From NCBI RefSeq assembly GCF_000426185.1, contig NZ_KE384506.1, forward strand, positions 124,001 to 188,000: 64,000 nucleotides of DNA, written 5' to 3'. Source of the stretch: Cellulomonas sp. URHD0024 (lineage in GTDB: Bacteria > Actinomycetota > Actinomycetes > Actinomycetales > Cellulomonadaceae). A model generated the notes under the pieces. It did no database searches, was not told the DNA's origin, and worked only from the letters and a program-made list of their open reading frames with translations. Both the position numbers and the translations under genes were made by a program. This document shows, in pieces, positions 37,811 to 46,853 of this stretch; within the stretch, counting starts at the first letter, position 1, and every line of letters begins with the position of its first letter.

Positions 37811-37837
37811 GTGACCACACGCGGGCGGCAGGCATGA
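37811..37837 (+). CDS. leaderless eight-codon upstream ORF (VTTRGRQA)
   Basis: GTG six bases after a TACGGT box, eight codons, and a TGA that shares bases with the ATG at 37834. No Shine-Dalgarno precedes the downstream ATG apart from GCGGGCGGCAGG inside the uORF, so termination-reinitiation could deliver ribosomes to the DUF2993 gene. Too short for homology; speculative. Confidence 0.3.
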   Translation: MTTRGRQA

Positions 37838-38538
37838 GCAAGGGCGGTGTCGTCGCGGGAGTCGTGGTCGGGATCGTCGTGGTGCTGGTCGGCGGGGCGT
37901 TCGTCGCCGACCGGGTCGTGGCGTCGACCGTGGAGAAGCGCGCCGGCGACGCGATCGAGCAGAACTTCGACGACGTCGTCGGCACGCCGAACGTGGACAT
38001 CGGGGGCTTCCCGTTCCTGACGCAGGTGCTCCGAGGCTCCGTCGACGAGGTGTCCGGGCAGGTCGACGGGGTGACGATCGAAGGCATCGCCGCGACGGAT
38101 GTCCGGGTCGACGCCACGGACGTCACCACCAGTGAGCCGTACACGGCCGGGACTGCGACGATCACCGCGACGCTGCCGACGGCGTCGATCGACAAGATCG
38201 TCGCCGACCAGACCACCCTCGACATCACGACGACGGTCGACGGTGACGCGCTCAAGGCCACCGGCACGCTGCTCGGTGTGACGCTCTCGGCGGGACTCGT
38301 GCCGCGCGTGCAGGACGGCAAGCTGCTGGTGGACGTGAAGACGCTGTCCATCGGCGGCGCGTCCGTCAGCGTCAACTCGTTGCCGAAGTCGATCGGCGGC
38401 AAGCTCGACGACATCGAGATCCCGGTCGAGACCGGGCTTCCCGAAGGGCTGGCACTGTCGGGCGTCGAGGTCGTGGACGACGGCCTGCGCATCACCGCGA
38501 CCGGCACGGACGTGGTCGTGCCCGCCGAGGCGCCGTGA
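37834..38538 (+). CDS. DUF2993 (LmeA-like) membrane-anchored protein
   Basis: 234 residues. N-terminal signal anchor GVVAGVVVGIVVVLVGGAFVADRVVA then DUF2993: IEQNFDDVVGTPNVDIGGFPFLTQVLRGSVDEVS, VDATDVTTSEPYTAGTATITATLP, LPEGLALSGVEVVDDGLRITATG. Mycobacterial LmeA of this family supports lipomannan mannosylation; the exact role here is unknown. Overlaps the next membrane protein by 4 bp. Confidence 0.88.
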   Translation: MSKGGVVAGVVVGIVVVLVGGAFVADRVVASTVEKRAGDAIEQNFDDVVGTPNVDIGGFPFLTQVLRGSVDEVSGQVDGVTIEGIAATDVRVDATDVTTSEPYTAGTATITATLPTASIDKIVADQTTLDITTTVDGDALKATGTLLGVTLSAGLVPRVQDGKLLVDVKTLSIGGASVSVNSLPKSIGGKLDDIEIPVETGLPEGLALSGVEVVDDGLRITATGTDVVVPAEAP

Positions 38539-39260
38539 CCGACTGGCTCGGCGACGCGTGGTCGGACATCACCACGCCGCAGCCTCCTGCGTCCACGACG
38601 GTCGTCCTCGGCACGGCCCTTGCCGTCCTCGTCCTGCTGCTCGTCCCGGTCGCCTGGCACGTCGCGCGGCACGGCCTGACGATCGTGCACGAGGCGTTCC
38701 ACGCGTTCGTCGCGGTCCTCGTCGGCCGACGGCTCTCCGGGATCAAGGTCCACTCCGACACCTCGGGCCTCACCGTGTCGTCGGGCAAGCCACGCGGGCC
38801 GGGCATGGTCGCGACGGCGGCCGCGGGCTACACCGGCCCCGCGCTCCTCGGTCTCGGTGCGGCCTCCTTGCTGTCTCAGGGCTACGCGGTCGCGCTGCTG
38901 TGGCTGCTGCTCGTCGTGCTGGTGCTCGTGCTGGTCCAGATCCGCAACTGGTACGGGCTGTGGTCGGTGCTGGTCACCGGTGCGCTCGTCGTGGCCGTGA
39001 CGTTCTGGGGCTCGTCCCAGGTGCAGCTCGTGTTCGCCTACCTGGTCACGTGGTTCCTGCTGCTCGGGGCGCCGCGTGCCGTCATCGAGATGCAGTTGCA
39101 ACGCCGCCGTCGGCGCGGTGCGGCCGACACCTCCGACGCCGGGCTTCTCGGACGCCTCACCCACACGCCCGGAGGCCTGTGGGTGTTCGTTCTCTTCCTG
39201 GTCTGCGTGGCTGCGTTGGCCGTGGGTGCGATCTGGCTGGTCAACCTGCCGGTCGGCTGA
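38535..39260 (+). CDS. M50B-like membrane metallopeptidase family protein
   Basis: 241 residues, about five to six membrane segments. The motif IVHEAFHAFVAVLVGRRLSGIKVHSDTSGLT is the HExxH zinc site of the M50-like family that includes actinobacterial integral membrane proteins of unknown substrate. GTG start in a GTGA overlap with the DUF2993 gene. A short cytoplasmic RRRRRGAADT loop precedes the last TM. The final 20 bp overlap the convergent zinc-ribbon gene. Confidence 0.82.
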   Translation: MTDWLGDAWSDITTPQPPASTTVVLGTALAVLVLLLVPVAWHVARHGLTIVHEAFHAFVAVLVGRRLSGIKVHSDTSGLTVSSGKPRGPGMVATAAAGYTGPALLGLGAASLLSQGYAVALLWLLLVVLVLVLVQIRNWYGLWSVLVTGALVVAVTFWGSSQVQLVFAYLVTWFLLLGAPRAVIEMQLQRRRRRGAADTSDAGLLGRLTHTPGGLWVFVLFLVCVAALAVGAIWLVNLPVG

Positions 39261-39486
39261 TCACGCGTGGGTGGTCCTGCCACGCCGGCAGCGTCGCCAT
39301 GTGGTCGAGCGTGTCGGCCTCCAGCTGTTCCCGGCTCGCGGACGGCTCGCGCCGTGCCTGCCAGTCGACCATCCGCTCGAACCGCTCCTCGAACGCCTGC
39401 AGGTTGCCGTCGGCGTCGGTGCAGTACGCGCAGTAGCGCCCCGTCTCTACCGGCATCCCGCAGCTTTCACAGTGGTGGTCACTCAT
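39241..39486 (-). CDS. small zinc-ribbon protein
   Basis: 81 residues with a four-Cys zinc ribbon C6-x2-C9 ... C19-x2-C22 (CESCGMP, YCAYC), followed by a helical FEERFERMVDWQARREP segment and a short tail. Matches the putative zinc-ribbon domain often found next to small regulators. Its ATG overlaps the MarR stop by 8 bp, so the two are co-translated; likely a DNA- or protein-binding accessory. Confidence 0.8.
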   Translation of the reverse strand: MSDHHCESCGMPVETGRYCAYCTDADGNLQAFEERFERMVDWQARREPSASREQLEADTLDHMATLPAWQDHPRVISRPAG

Positions 39487-39922
39487 GGTTCCCCTCCTTC
39501 TCGTTGGCCCTGATCAGGGCTTTCAGTCCGCCGACGAGGGCGGCACGTTGCTCCTGCGTGAGGTCCGCTCCCGCGCGTGCCAGCAGCTCGGTGGACAGAA
39601 CCTGACGTTCGCGGTCGAGGGCGTCGAACCCGTGCGGGGTGAGCCAGACGAGTGTCCGCCGGCGGTCCTGCGGGTCCACCTCGCGTTCGAGCAGCCCCTT
39701 CCCCTCGAGCTGCGTGATGATGTCGCTGACCACCGACTGCGCTCGGTCCAGGTGCTGCGCGGCCTCCCCGACGGTCAGCGGTCCCGTGTGCGCGAGGTGC
39801 AGCAGGACCGCTCGCGACGCCCCGGACATCTGCGCGCGCCTGCCGTCTCGTCGGTGGAAGCACAGGTACGCCTGCTGGAAGGCGTCCTCGAACTCCCTCG
39901 CGAAATCGTCGGGACCAGGCAT
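39479..39922 (-). CDS. MarR-family transcriptional regulator
   Basis: 147 residues from ATG 39922 (ATG 39952 would add ten). Winged-helix: GPLTVGEAAQHLDRAQSVVSDIITQLEGKGLLEREVDPQDRRRTLVWLTPHGFDALD. The recognition helix and RR-wing are typical. Divergent from the amidohydrolase gene 117 bp away, which it may control. No clear palindromic operator was found in that gap. Confidence 0.88.
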   Translation of the reverse strand: MPGPDDFAREFEDAFQQAYLCFHRRDGRRAQMSGASRAVLLHLAHTGPLTVGEAAQHLDRAQSVVSDIITQLEGKGLLEREVDPQDRRRTLVWLTPHGFDALDRERQVLSTELLARAGADLTQEQRAALVGGLKALIRANEKEGNHE

Positions 39923-40039
39923 GACGCCCACGCTGCCCCCGGCTGGATCCATCGTCAATCCCGATGCGTCGGAGCGCCGCCTCCCCGCGGTGAGGTGCAT
40001 GCCAGGGCATGATCGTCCCGAGTCGAGGTGAGGACGGCG

Positions 40040-41581
40040 ATGAACGGCAAGACGGCGCGACCGGTGCTGGTCCGCGGAGGCCTGCTGGCCGACGGTGTGC
40101 ACGACGACCTCGTGCGGGCGGACATCCGTGTCCTCGGCGACCGCATCGTCGAGATCGGTCCGGACCTGGCGGTCGACGACGACGACGTGATCAGCGCGGG
40201 CTGGCAGCTCGTCATGCCGGGCTTCATCGACACGCACGTGCACGTCGACTCGCTGGCTCTGGACCCCGACGCGCAGGCCGCGATGACGCACCAGGGGATC
40301 ACGACCGTGCTGCTCGGCCAGGACGGCGTCTCGTTCGCTCCATCGCCGGCCGGGACGGGCGCCACCGAGTACGCCGAGCGCTACTTCGCGGCGATCAACG
40401 GCAGCCATCCGACGTTCCGCGGCGGCACTGTCCGCGAGCTGCTGGCCACGTACGACGGCAGGACCACCGTCAACACGGCCTACCTGGTCCCGCACGGCAC
40501 CCTGCGGTTCGCGGTCATGGGTGCCGACGACCGACCGGCGTCCCCTACCGAGGTCGCGTCGATGGTGCGGCTGCTCGAGCAGGGTCTCGACGACGGCGGC
40601 GTGGGGATGTCGACCGGCCTCGAGTACGCTCCGGCGACCTCCGCGGACCGCGACGAGCTCGTCGCCCTGCTGTCCGTGCTCGCGGCGCGCGGGAAGCCGC
40701 ACGTCTCGCACATGCGCGGCTACGACGACCACGCCCCGACGGCGCTCACTGAGCTGCTCGACCTCGCACGGGCGACCGGCGTCGGCACGCACGTCTCGCA
40801 CTTGCACGGGCCCGCCGACGTGCTCCGTCCGATGGTCGACGACGCACTCGCCGCGGGTCTCGACCTCACCTTCGACTCGTACCCGTACCTGAAGGGCTCG
40901 TCGATCCTCGCGCTCGTCGCCCTCCCGTCCTGGCTGCCTCTCGCCGACCCCGACCGGACGCTGGCGATGCTGCGGGATCCATCGGTCCGGGCGCAGCTGC
41001 CCCCGCGTGACGACGTGTGGCCACGCGTCACCCTGTCGTGGGCCCCCGGTTTCGAGTGGGCCGAAGGTCAGCCGCTGCTGGCGGTCGCCGCGCAGCTCGC
41101 AATGAGTCCGACGGACGCCGCACATCACCTGCTCATCGAGACGAAGCTGCAGGTCGGGTGTGTGTTCGGGTTCCCGCCGGGAGCCACCGAGCACTCCATG
41201 CGCGCGCTCGCGCAGCACCCCGTGCACTGCGCCGGCTCCGACGGCCTGTACCTCGGTCGCAGCCCGCACCCGCGGGGCTGGGGAACGTTCGCGCGGTACC
41301 TCGGCGAGCACACGCGTGAGCTTGCGGACTGGGGCTGGCCCGAGGCGGCGGCGCACCTGTCGACGACTGCCGCCCGACGGTTCGGGTTCACCGACCGCGG
41401 GACGCTCACCGTCGGCGGGCGGGCGGACATCGTGCTCTTCGAGCCGTCGACCGTCATCGACACCGCCACGTACGCCGAGCCACGCTCCCTCGCGACGGGC
41501 GTCCAGGCTGTGCTGGTCAACGGGGTGCCGGTCCTGCGCGAGGGCGCTCTGACGGGTGCCCTGCCCGGCCGACCCTCCTGA
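40040..41581 (+). CDS. N-acyl-D-amino-acid deacylase family amidohydrolase
   Basis: 513 residues. Metal-binding HxH in VMPGFIDTHVHVDSLALDPDA near residue 62, GITTVLLGQDGVSFAPSP, GMSTGLEYAP, THVSHLHGP near 251 and the HCAGSDGLYLGRSPHPRGWGTFARYLGEHTRE block that is characteristic of D-aminoacylases. Probably releases D-amino acids from N-acyl or peptidic substrates. ATG at 40040 is chosen because AGGTGAGGA lies 5 bases upstream; a GTG at 40028 is inside that ribosome-binding site. Confidence 0.88.
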   Translation: MNGKTARPVLVRGGLLADGVHDDLVRADIRVLGDRIVEIGPDLAVDDDDVISAGWQLVMPGFIDTHVHVDSLALDPDAQAAMTHQGITTVLLGQDGVSFAPSPAGTGATEYAERYFAAINGSHPTFRGGTVRELLATYDGRTTVNTAYLVPHGTLRFAVMGADDRPASPTEVASMVRLLEQGLDDGGVGMSTGLEYAPATSADRDELVALLSVLAARGKPHVSHMRGYDDHAPTALTELLDLARATGVGTHVSHLHGPADVLRPMVDDALAAGLDLTFDSYPYLKGSSILALVALPSWLPLADPDRTLAMLRDPSVRAQLPPRDDVWPRVTLSWAPGFEWAEGQPLLAVAAQLAMSPTDAAHHLLIETKLQVGCVFGFPPGATEHSMRALAQHPVHCAGSDGLYLGRSPHPRGWGTFARYLGEHTRELADWGWPEAAAHLSTTAARRFGFTDRGTLTVGGRADIVLFEPSTVIDTATYAEPRSLATGVQAVLVNGVPVLREGALTGALPGRPS

Positions 41582-41804
41582 GCCCTGCCGGATCCGCGAG
41601 TTGCGGGGGAGCGCGCCGGGTGCGTCCTGCCGGTCGCGCAGGGCGTCGGCGAGGTCGAGCGCACGGACGGTCAGGGGGCCGTCGGTACGCGTGTGACCTG
41701 AAGGTTCATGCCCGTCCACCGTCACGGTGGTCCGGTGCCAGAGGCCCTTCGTCGTCGCCGTTGGGGCGTGGCTGCCGTCGTCGGCGCTGCCGTTGCTCCG
41801 GCTG

Positions 41805-42490
41805 CTACCGGTTGCTCGATTCGAGACGATGCATCGGCCGAGCTCCCGGTCGAGGGCGTCGTGCTCGGCTGCGGTGACCCACAGGCCGTACGCCGCCTTC
41901 ACCCGGATCTGCCGGAGCGCGTAGACGCATCGGTAGCCTCGGTTCGGCGGGAGCCACGTCGCCGCGTCGCCGGCACCCTTGTCCTGGTTGGCGGGTCCGT
42001 CGACCGCGAGCAGGTTGGCGGGGTCGTTGGCGAACGCCTCTCGCGTCTCGTCGGTCCAGCCTTGAGCTCCGGTCTCCCAGGCGTCGGCGAGCGCCACGAC
42101 GTGGTCGATCTGCACTGCGGCGGAGTCGGGCCCTCGGACGAAGGACTCGCGGGCGCCCGTGTAGGGCTCGTCGAGCGACCCGGCGAGGACCGTGCAGTCG
42201 TCGTTCTCGGTTCGCTTGGCGACGAGGTCACGGCCGAGGACGTCGTTGCGGGTGTCGCACCCGTTCCGGTCGACGTCCTTCCACGCCTGTCCGAACTTGT
42301 CGCGTGAGTATCCGGCGCTCGGCGCGCGTCCCCGGACGGGTAGGAGCGTCAGGGCTGCGCGCCCGGAGGCGAGGTCCGCTTCCGTCACCGGGTACCGCGC
42401 CGCGACGCGCGCCTGCGACCACGCCGGGACGCCCGCGCCGACGGCGACGCACAGCGCCAGCACGACGACCCAGGGCCACGCTCGCTTCAT
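41805..42490 (-). CDS. secreted HNH nuclease, GmrSD-like; 3' end unresolved
   Basis: Signal peptide WPWVVVLALCVAVGAGVPAWSQA follows the ATG at 42490. The HNH domain closely parallels 36477-37757: AWKDVDRNGCDTRNDVLGRDL, QIDHVVALADAWETGA, FANDPANLLAVDGPANQDKG, TWLPPNRGYRC, AAYGLWVTAAEHDALDRELGRC. Homology ends near 41840, but this frame has no stop there; it stays open through the antisense of the amidohydrolase gene into marR (stop at 39479). The nearest stop in another frame is TAG at 41805. Either a frameshift or loss of the stop codon has occurred, so the end is provisional and the gene may be a pseudogene. Confidence 0.65.
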
Positions 42491-42618
42491 GCGGCGACAC
42501 TCGCAGATGTCCCGCCTGCCCACCCGGCTCGGGGGATGAGCGGTTGCGCTGAGGGGTTGTGGTCGCGTCAGCGTTCGGGCTGTGGATATGTCGGTGCAGG
42601 TCAGGTGGTGTTTTGGTC

Positions 42619-42647
42619 TTGCCAGCCGATCACGGGTCGCGTAAAGT
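42619..42647 (+). promoter_or_regulatory. promoter of the DUF222-HNH gene (leaderless)
   Basis: TTGCCA at 42619-42624 and TAAAGT at 42642-42647 with an optimal 17-bp spacer; the ATG is 8 nt downstream, so the transcript should begin at or next to the start codon. Confidence 0.65.
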
Positions 42648-42662
42648 CGAACACATGTTCGA
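42647..42662. promoter_or_regulatory. LexA (SOS) box overlapping the start codon
   Basis: TCGAACACATGTTCGA is a near-perfect palindrome fitting the Gram-positive/actinobacterial SOS box CGAACRNRYGTTCG exactly (42648-42661). It covers the transcription start and the ATG at 42655, so LexA binding would block initiation directly. Confidence 0.85.
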
Positions 42663-44586
42663 AGCCCGTGGGATGATGAGCGCGGGGGCGGCCGGCCGGC
42701 AGTCCTGGCCATCGCCGTGCTCCGACGAGTTCGCGGAGGACGCCGGTGGGCACCTCGCCTCACTGGTCGCGTGCGCCGCCGCGGTCGCCGCCGATGCGCG
42801 GTCCGCGACCAGCTGGTCCGCCCCGGTGCGGGTGTCTGCATTGGCCGCACTGGATGCCGCGGTCGCGGCGGTGGCCGAGGCGCGGGCGTACGTGTTGGTC
42901 GCGGACCGGGATTCGGGGTTGTCGCTGGCGCCGGGGGACCGTTCGTATGAGGCGGCGCGCGCTCGCCTGACCCGTGCGGGCGTCGGGGACGCGCGCCGGG
43001 AGGTACAGCAGGCTGATGTGCTGGTGTCGATGCCGGTGGTCGCAGCCGGGGTGCGTGACGGGTCCGTCCCGCTGGGGCACCTGGATGTCCTGGCCAGGGC
43101 GGCGGCGGGCGCGTCCCCGCAGGTGGCCGCGGTGCTGCGGGCGGCCGACGTGCAAGCCGACATGGTGGGCCTGGCGCGCATGCACTCGGCCCCGGAGTTC
43201 GCTCGGGCGGTGGCCCGGTTCGTGGCCGGCCGTGACCCTGCGGGGTTGGAGACGGCCCGTCAGGACCAGTACCGGGAGCGGTTCTTCTCGGTGTCGGCGC
43301 AACCGCACGGGGTGTTCCTCAAGGGCCGTCTGGACGTCATCGCCGGGCAGACCTTGTTGGTGGCGTTGGACGCGATGGGCCAGCACCCCGACGAGACCCG
43401 GTCGCTGGGGCAGGCGTCCGCGGACGCGTTGGTGATGCTCGCCGAACGGGTCTGCGCCGGCATCTCGAGGACGCCGGTCACCCGCACGACTGCGACGGAT
43501 GCCGCGAGTGGCGGGCGCGTGACGCCTGGCATGGACGGCGGCACGCTTGGTAGGGTCGCCGATGGCGCTGACGTGCGCGCGTCGGGCCGGGATGCCGTGG
43601 GGGCGCCGACACATGGTGCTGGTTCCGGCGCGCCGCCTGGTTCCGGCGCCTCCGCTGATCTGCCCGACGGTGCCGGGGGTGGAGCGGTGCTGTCCGGGAC
43701 CGCGAGCCGCCCGCACATCTCCCTCCTCGTCCCGGCCGCGACCTTCGCCGAGCTGCTCGCCCACGAACAAGCACGGCACCGTGCCGGACTCGGTTCCGGC
43801 GCCAGCGGCACCGCCCGCAGGGCAGGTGACGAAGGCGGAGACCGGCGCCCGGTGCGGCGGGTAGCGCCGGACTGGTCCGCCGTGGTGCCAGCAACGTTGG
43901 AGGACGGCACACCGGTGGCGATGTCCGAGCTCGCGCAGTGCCTGTGCGATGCGGACATCACCAGGATCGTGCTGTCCGCTGAGGGGCAGCCGCTGGACGT
44001 GGGGCGCACCCGACGGCTGCACACCTCCGCGCAACGCAAGGCGGTCATCGCTCGGGACCGCCAGTGCGTGTGGAACGGATGCGAGACGGCCGCGGCCCGC
44101 TGCGAGGTCCACCACATCGTCTGGTGGAACCGCGACAACGGCCCGACCGACCTCGAACACGCCGCCCTGGTCTGTCGACACCACCACGGAGAGATCCACC
44201 GTCATGACCTGACTGTCGAACGACTGCCGCACCCGCCTGGAACCGAGGTCGGCACACCAATGCGCTACCGATTCCGAGACCCGCACCGGGCCGTGATCAA
44301 CGCCCCGCCGCAGTCGAGGGCTCTCGGTACGGACGCGCGTGCAGGCGCGCGGCCAGGCATCGCTACGGACGAGCTCCCTGAGGTCCGCGCAGGCACTGGT
44401 ACCGGCGCGAGTGGCCCAGGCCACGCGAGTGGCCCAGGCCACGGGAGTGGCCCAAGTCAGCTGGACGCGGTCACTTCACGACCCCCACGTTCTGCCGCCA
44501 TGGACGCTCGTCGCCGAGCGCGAGAGCAGGCCGCATTCGCGCTGTTCGACTCCGATGGGCCACCACCGGAGTGGGCGACCGGATAG
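42655..44586 (+). CDS. DUF222 domain HNH endonuclease (13E12-repeat type), SOS-regulated
   Basis: 643 residues. N-terminal DUF222: ARAYVLVADRDSGLSLAPGDRS, ARARLTRAGVGDARREVQQADVL, LGHLDVLARAA, PDETRSLGQASADALVMLAERV. A ~120-residue Gly/Ala/Ser-rich insertion separates it from the C-terminal HNH domain RQCVWNGCETAAARCEVHHIVWWNRDNGPTDLEHAALVCRHHHGEIH. The tail carries short SGPGH repeats. These genes are multicopy in actinobacteria; their biological role is unsettled. ATG 42655 is chosen from the promoter and SOS box rather than the longer upstream reading. Confidence 0.9.
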   Translation: MFEARGMMSAGAAGRQSWPSPCSDEFAEDAGGHLASLVACAAAVAADARSATSWSAPVRVSALAALDAAVAAVAEARAYVLVADRDSGLSLAPGDRSYEAARARLTRAGVGDARREVQQADVLVSMPVVAAGVRDGSVPLGHLDVLARAAAGASPQVAAVLRAADVQADMVGLARMHSAPEFARAVARFVAGRDPAGLETARQDQYRERFFSVSAQPHGVFLKGRLDVIAGQTLLVALDAMGQHPDETRSLGQASADALVMLAERVCAGISRTPVTRTTATDAASGGRVTPGMDGGTLGRVADGADVRASGRDAVGAPTHGAGSGAPPGSGASADLPDGAGGGAVLSGTASRPHISLLVPAATFAELLAHEQARHRAGLGSGASGTARRAGDEGGDRRPVRRVAPDWSAVVPATLEDGTPVAMSELAQCLCDADITRIVLSAEGQPLDVGRTRRLHTSAQRKAVIARDRQCVWNGCETAAARCEVHHIVWWNRDNGPTDLEHAALVCRHHHGEIHRHDLTVERLPHPPGTEVGTPMRYRFRDPHRAVINAPPQSRALGTDARAGARPGIATDELPEVRAGTGTGASGPGHASGPGHGSGPSQLDAVTSRPPRSAAMDARRRAREQAAFALFDSDGPPPEWATG

Positions 44587-44680
44587 GAGGGCGTCGGCAT
44601 CCGTTGGATCAGGAGCCCGGTGACGAGCCGGCGCATGGACGGGATGACCGGGGCACGTGTACGGGGCGCGTGGCGGTGGC

Positions 44681-44776
44681 GAGCGGGGCGCGTGGACGGG
44701 GGCGAGCGGGGCGTGGACGGGGGCGAGCGGTGCGTGGACGGGATGAGCAGGCACCTCGACGGGCGGAGCAGGGCAC
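44681..44776. repeat. imperfect 20-23-bp tandem repeats in intergenic spacer
   Basis: Units starting GAGCGGGGCG...GTGGACGGG recur at 44681, 44704, 44725, 44745 and 44766, decaying towards the 3' end. They occupy the 337-bp gap between the DUF222 and aldo/keto reductase genes, which contains no credible gene. Confidence 0.75.
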
Positions 44777-44806
44777 CTTGACGGCAGGGGGAGGGATGCT
44801 TCGGGC

Positions 44807-44876
44807 GGTCCTCGGTCCTCGGTCCTCGGTGCTCGGTGCTCGGTGGGCGGTGCTCGGTGCTCGGTGGTCGGTGCGG
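44807..44876. repeat. ten 7-bp tandem repeats (GGTCCTC/GGTGCTC)
   Basis: Consecutive heptamers: three GGTCCTC, then mostly GGTGCTC with single-base variants, ending just before the reductase promoter. Simple-sequence tract likely to vary in length by slippage. Confidence 0.85.
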
Positions 44877-44885
44877 GTGGATCAC

Positions 44886-44907
44886 TTGACTTAGAGCGCG
44901 CTCGAAG
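44886..44907 (+). promoter_or_regulatory. MerR-type promoter/operator of the aldo/keto reductase
   Basis: TTGACT (-35, 44886-44891) is immediately followed by CTTAGAGCG/CGCTCGAAG, a 9+9 dyad at 44890-44907 with one mismatch. A dyad starting in the -35 and filling a long spacer is the classic MerR arrangement, and a MerR gene follows the reductase. The -10 is weak. Confidence 0.65.
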
Positions 44908-44923
44908 GCGGACCGTTGACGGC

Positions 44924-45928
<1,005 letters not shown>

Positions 45929-45942
45929 GGGATGATCGAGCC

Positions 45943-46386
45943 ATGAGCCTGCTCGCGGAACACTGGAGTATCGCTGAGGCGGCCGAGGCGACAGGTCTGA
46001 GCGCCCACACGCTGCGGTACTACGAGCGCGACGGGCTGTTGCTCGGGTCGGTGGACCGGGCGTCGTCGGGCCACCGTCGGTACACGGACCAGGACCTCAG
46101 CTGGATCCGGATGGTCACCCGGCTGCGCTCCACGGGCATGTCGATCCGTGACGTCCGGCAGTACGCAGACCTCGTACGGGCCGGCGACGGGAACGAGGCT
46201 GAGCGCCTCGAGCTCCTGCGCGCGCACCGGGACCGCGTCCGCGAAGAGCTGCGCCAGGTCGCCGCCCACCTCGATGCGATCGAGTTCAAGATCGACCTGT
46301 ACGAGGCGAAGGTCGGCGGCGGGACGCATCACGATCGGGCGAAGGCCGACGACCATGCCGTGGGCACTGAGGCGAGCGTCCCCTGA
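45943..46386 (+). CDS. MerR-family transcriptional regulator
   Basis: 147 residues. N-terminal MerR winged helix WSIAEAAEATGLSAHTLRYYERDGLL, then the dimerisation helix LLRAHRDRVREELRQVAAHLDAIEFKIDLYEAKV. No metal-binding Cys triad, so an organic-molecule or redox signal is more likely than a metal. Most likely binds the dyad at 44890-44907 and autoregulates its operon with the reductase. Confidence 0.92.
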   Translation: MSLLAEHWSIAEAAEATGLSAHTLRYYERDGLLLGSVDRASSGHRRYTDQDLSWIRMVTRLRSTGMSIRDVRQYADLVRAGDGNEAERLELLRAHRDRVREELRQVAAHLDAIEFKIDLYEAKVGGGTHHDRAKADDHAVGTEASVP

Positions 46387-46403
46387 GGCGCGATCGCCGG
46401 CTC

Positions 46404-46778
46404 GTGGGGTGCGCCTCGGTCGTTGTCGTGGTCGCGGGACTGGTGGTGGGGAGCAACCCCGCCGGGGACGCGCTGTATGCGGCGCTCGTCTACGTCCTCG
46501 TCCTCGGTCTTGCGCCGGCGGTGCCGTCGAACCGTGCGGGGATGGTCGCCTTCGGAATCTGCGCCGCGATCGAGCTTCTGCAGCTGACCGGACTGCCCGC
46601 GGAGATCGTCGGTGCCGCTCCGGCGGCGCGCTACGCGCTGGGGACGACCTTTCAGGCACCGGACCTGCTCGCCTACGCGGTGGGGGTGCTCCTCGCAGCG
46701 GGAGTGGATGTGCTGGTGCGGCGGCGTGCGAGTGGACCACGACGCGCGGCCGTCGGACCTTCCGACCCGGCGGAATGA
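46404..46778 (+). CDS. DUF2809 integral membrane protein
   Basis: 124 residues with four hydrophobic segments; FGICAAIELLQLTGLPAEI and GTTFQAPDLLAYAVGVLLAAGVDV are the DUF2809 signatures. Function unknown. GTG start at 46404, 17 bases after the MerR stop, so it may ride on the same transcript. Confidence 0.78.
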   Translation: MGCASVVVVVAGLVVGSNPAGDALYAALVYVLVLGLAPAVPSNRAGMVAFGICAAIELLQLTGLPAEIVGAAPAARYALGTTFQAPDLLAYAVGVLLAAGVDVLVRRRASGPRRAAVGPSDPAE

Positions 46779-46853
46779 GGCTCCCGGGCTCCGCGGGTCT
46801 TCGACGCGGACCGTCGGGGTCCGGGGGCTCGCGTGGTGGGCTCCGGACGGGAC

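Noticed and set aside
39479-42850. 1123-residue minus-strand frame joining the HNH protein to MarR
   Set aside because: Only the two ends are protein-like; the middle is antisense to the amidohydrolase gene. Treated as two genes with a missing stop, not a fusion.
44681-44876. CRISPR array
   Set aside because: Repeats are contiguous and imperfect with no unique spacers, and there are no cas genes.
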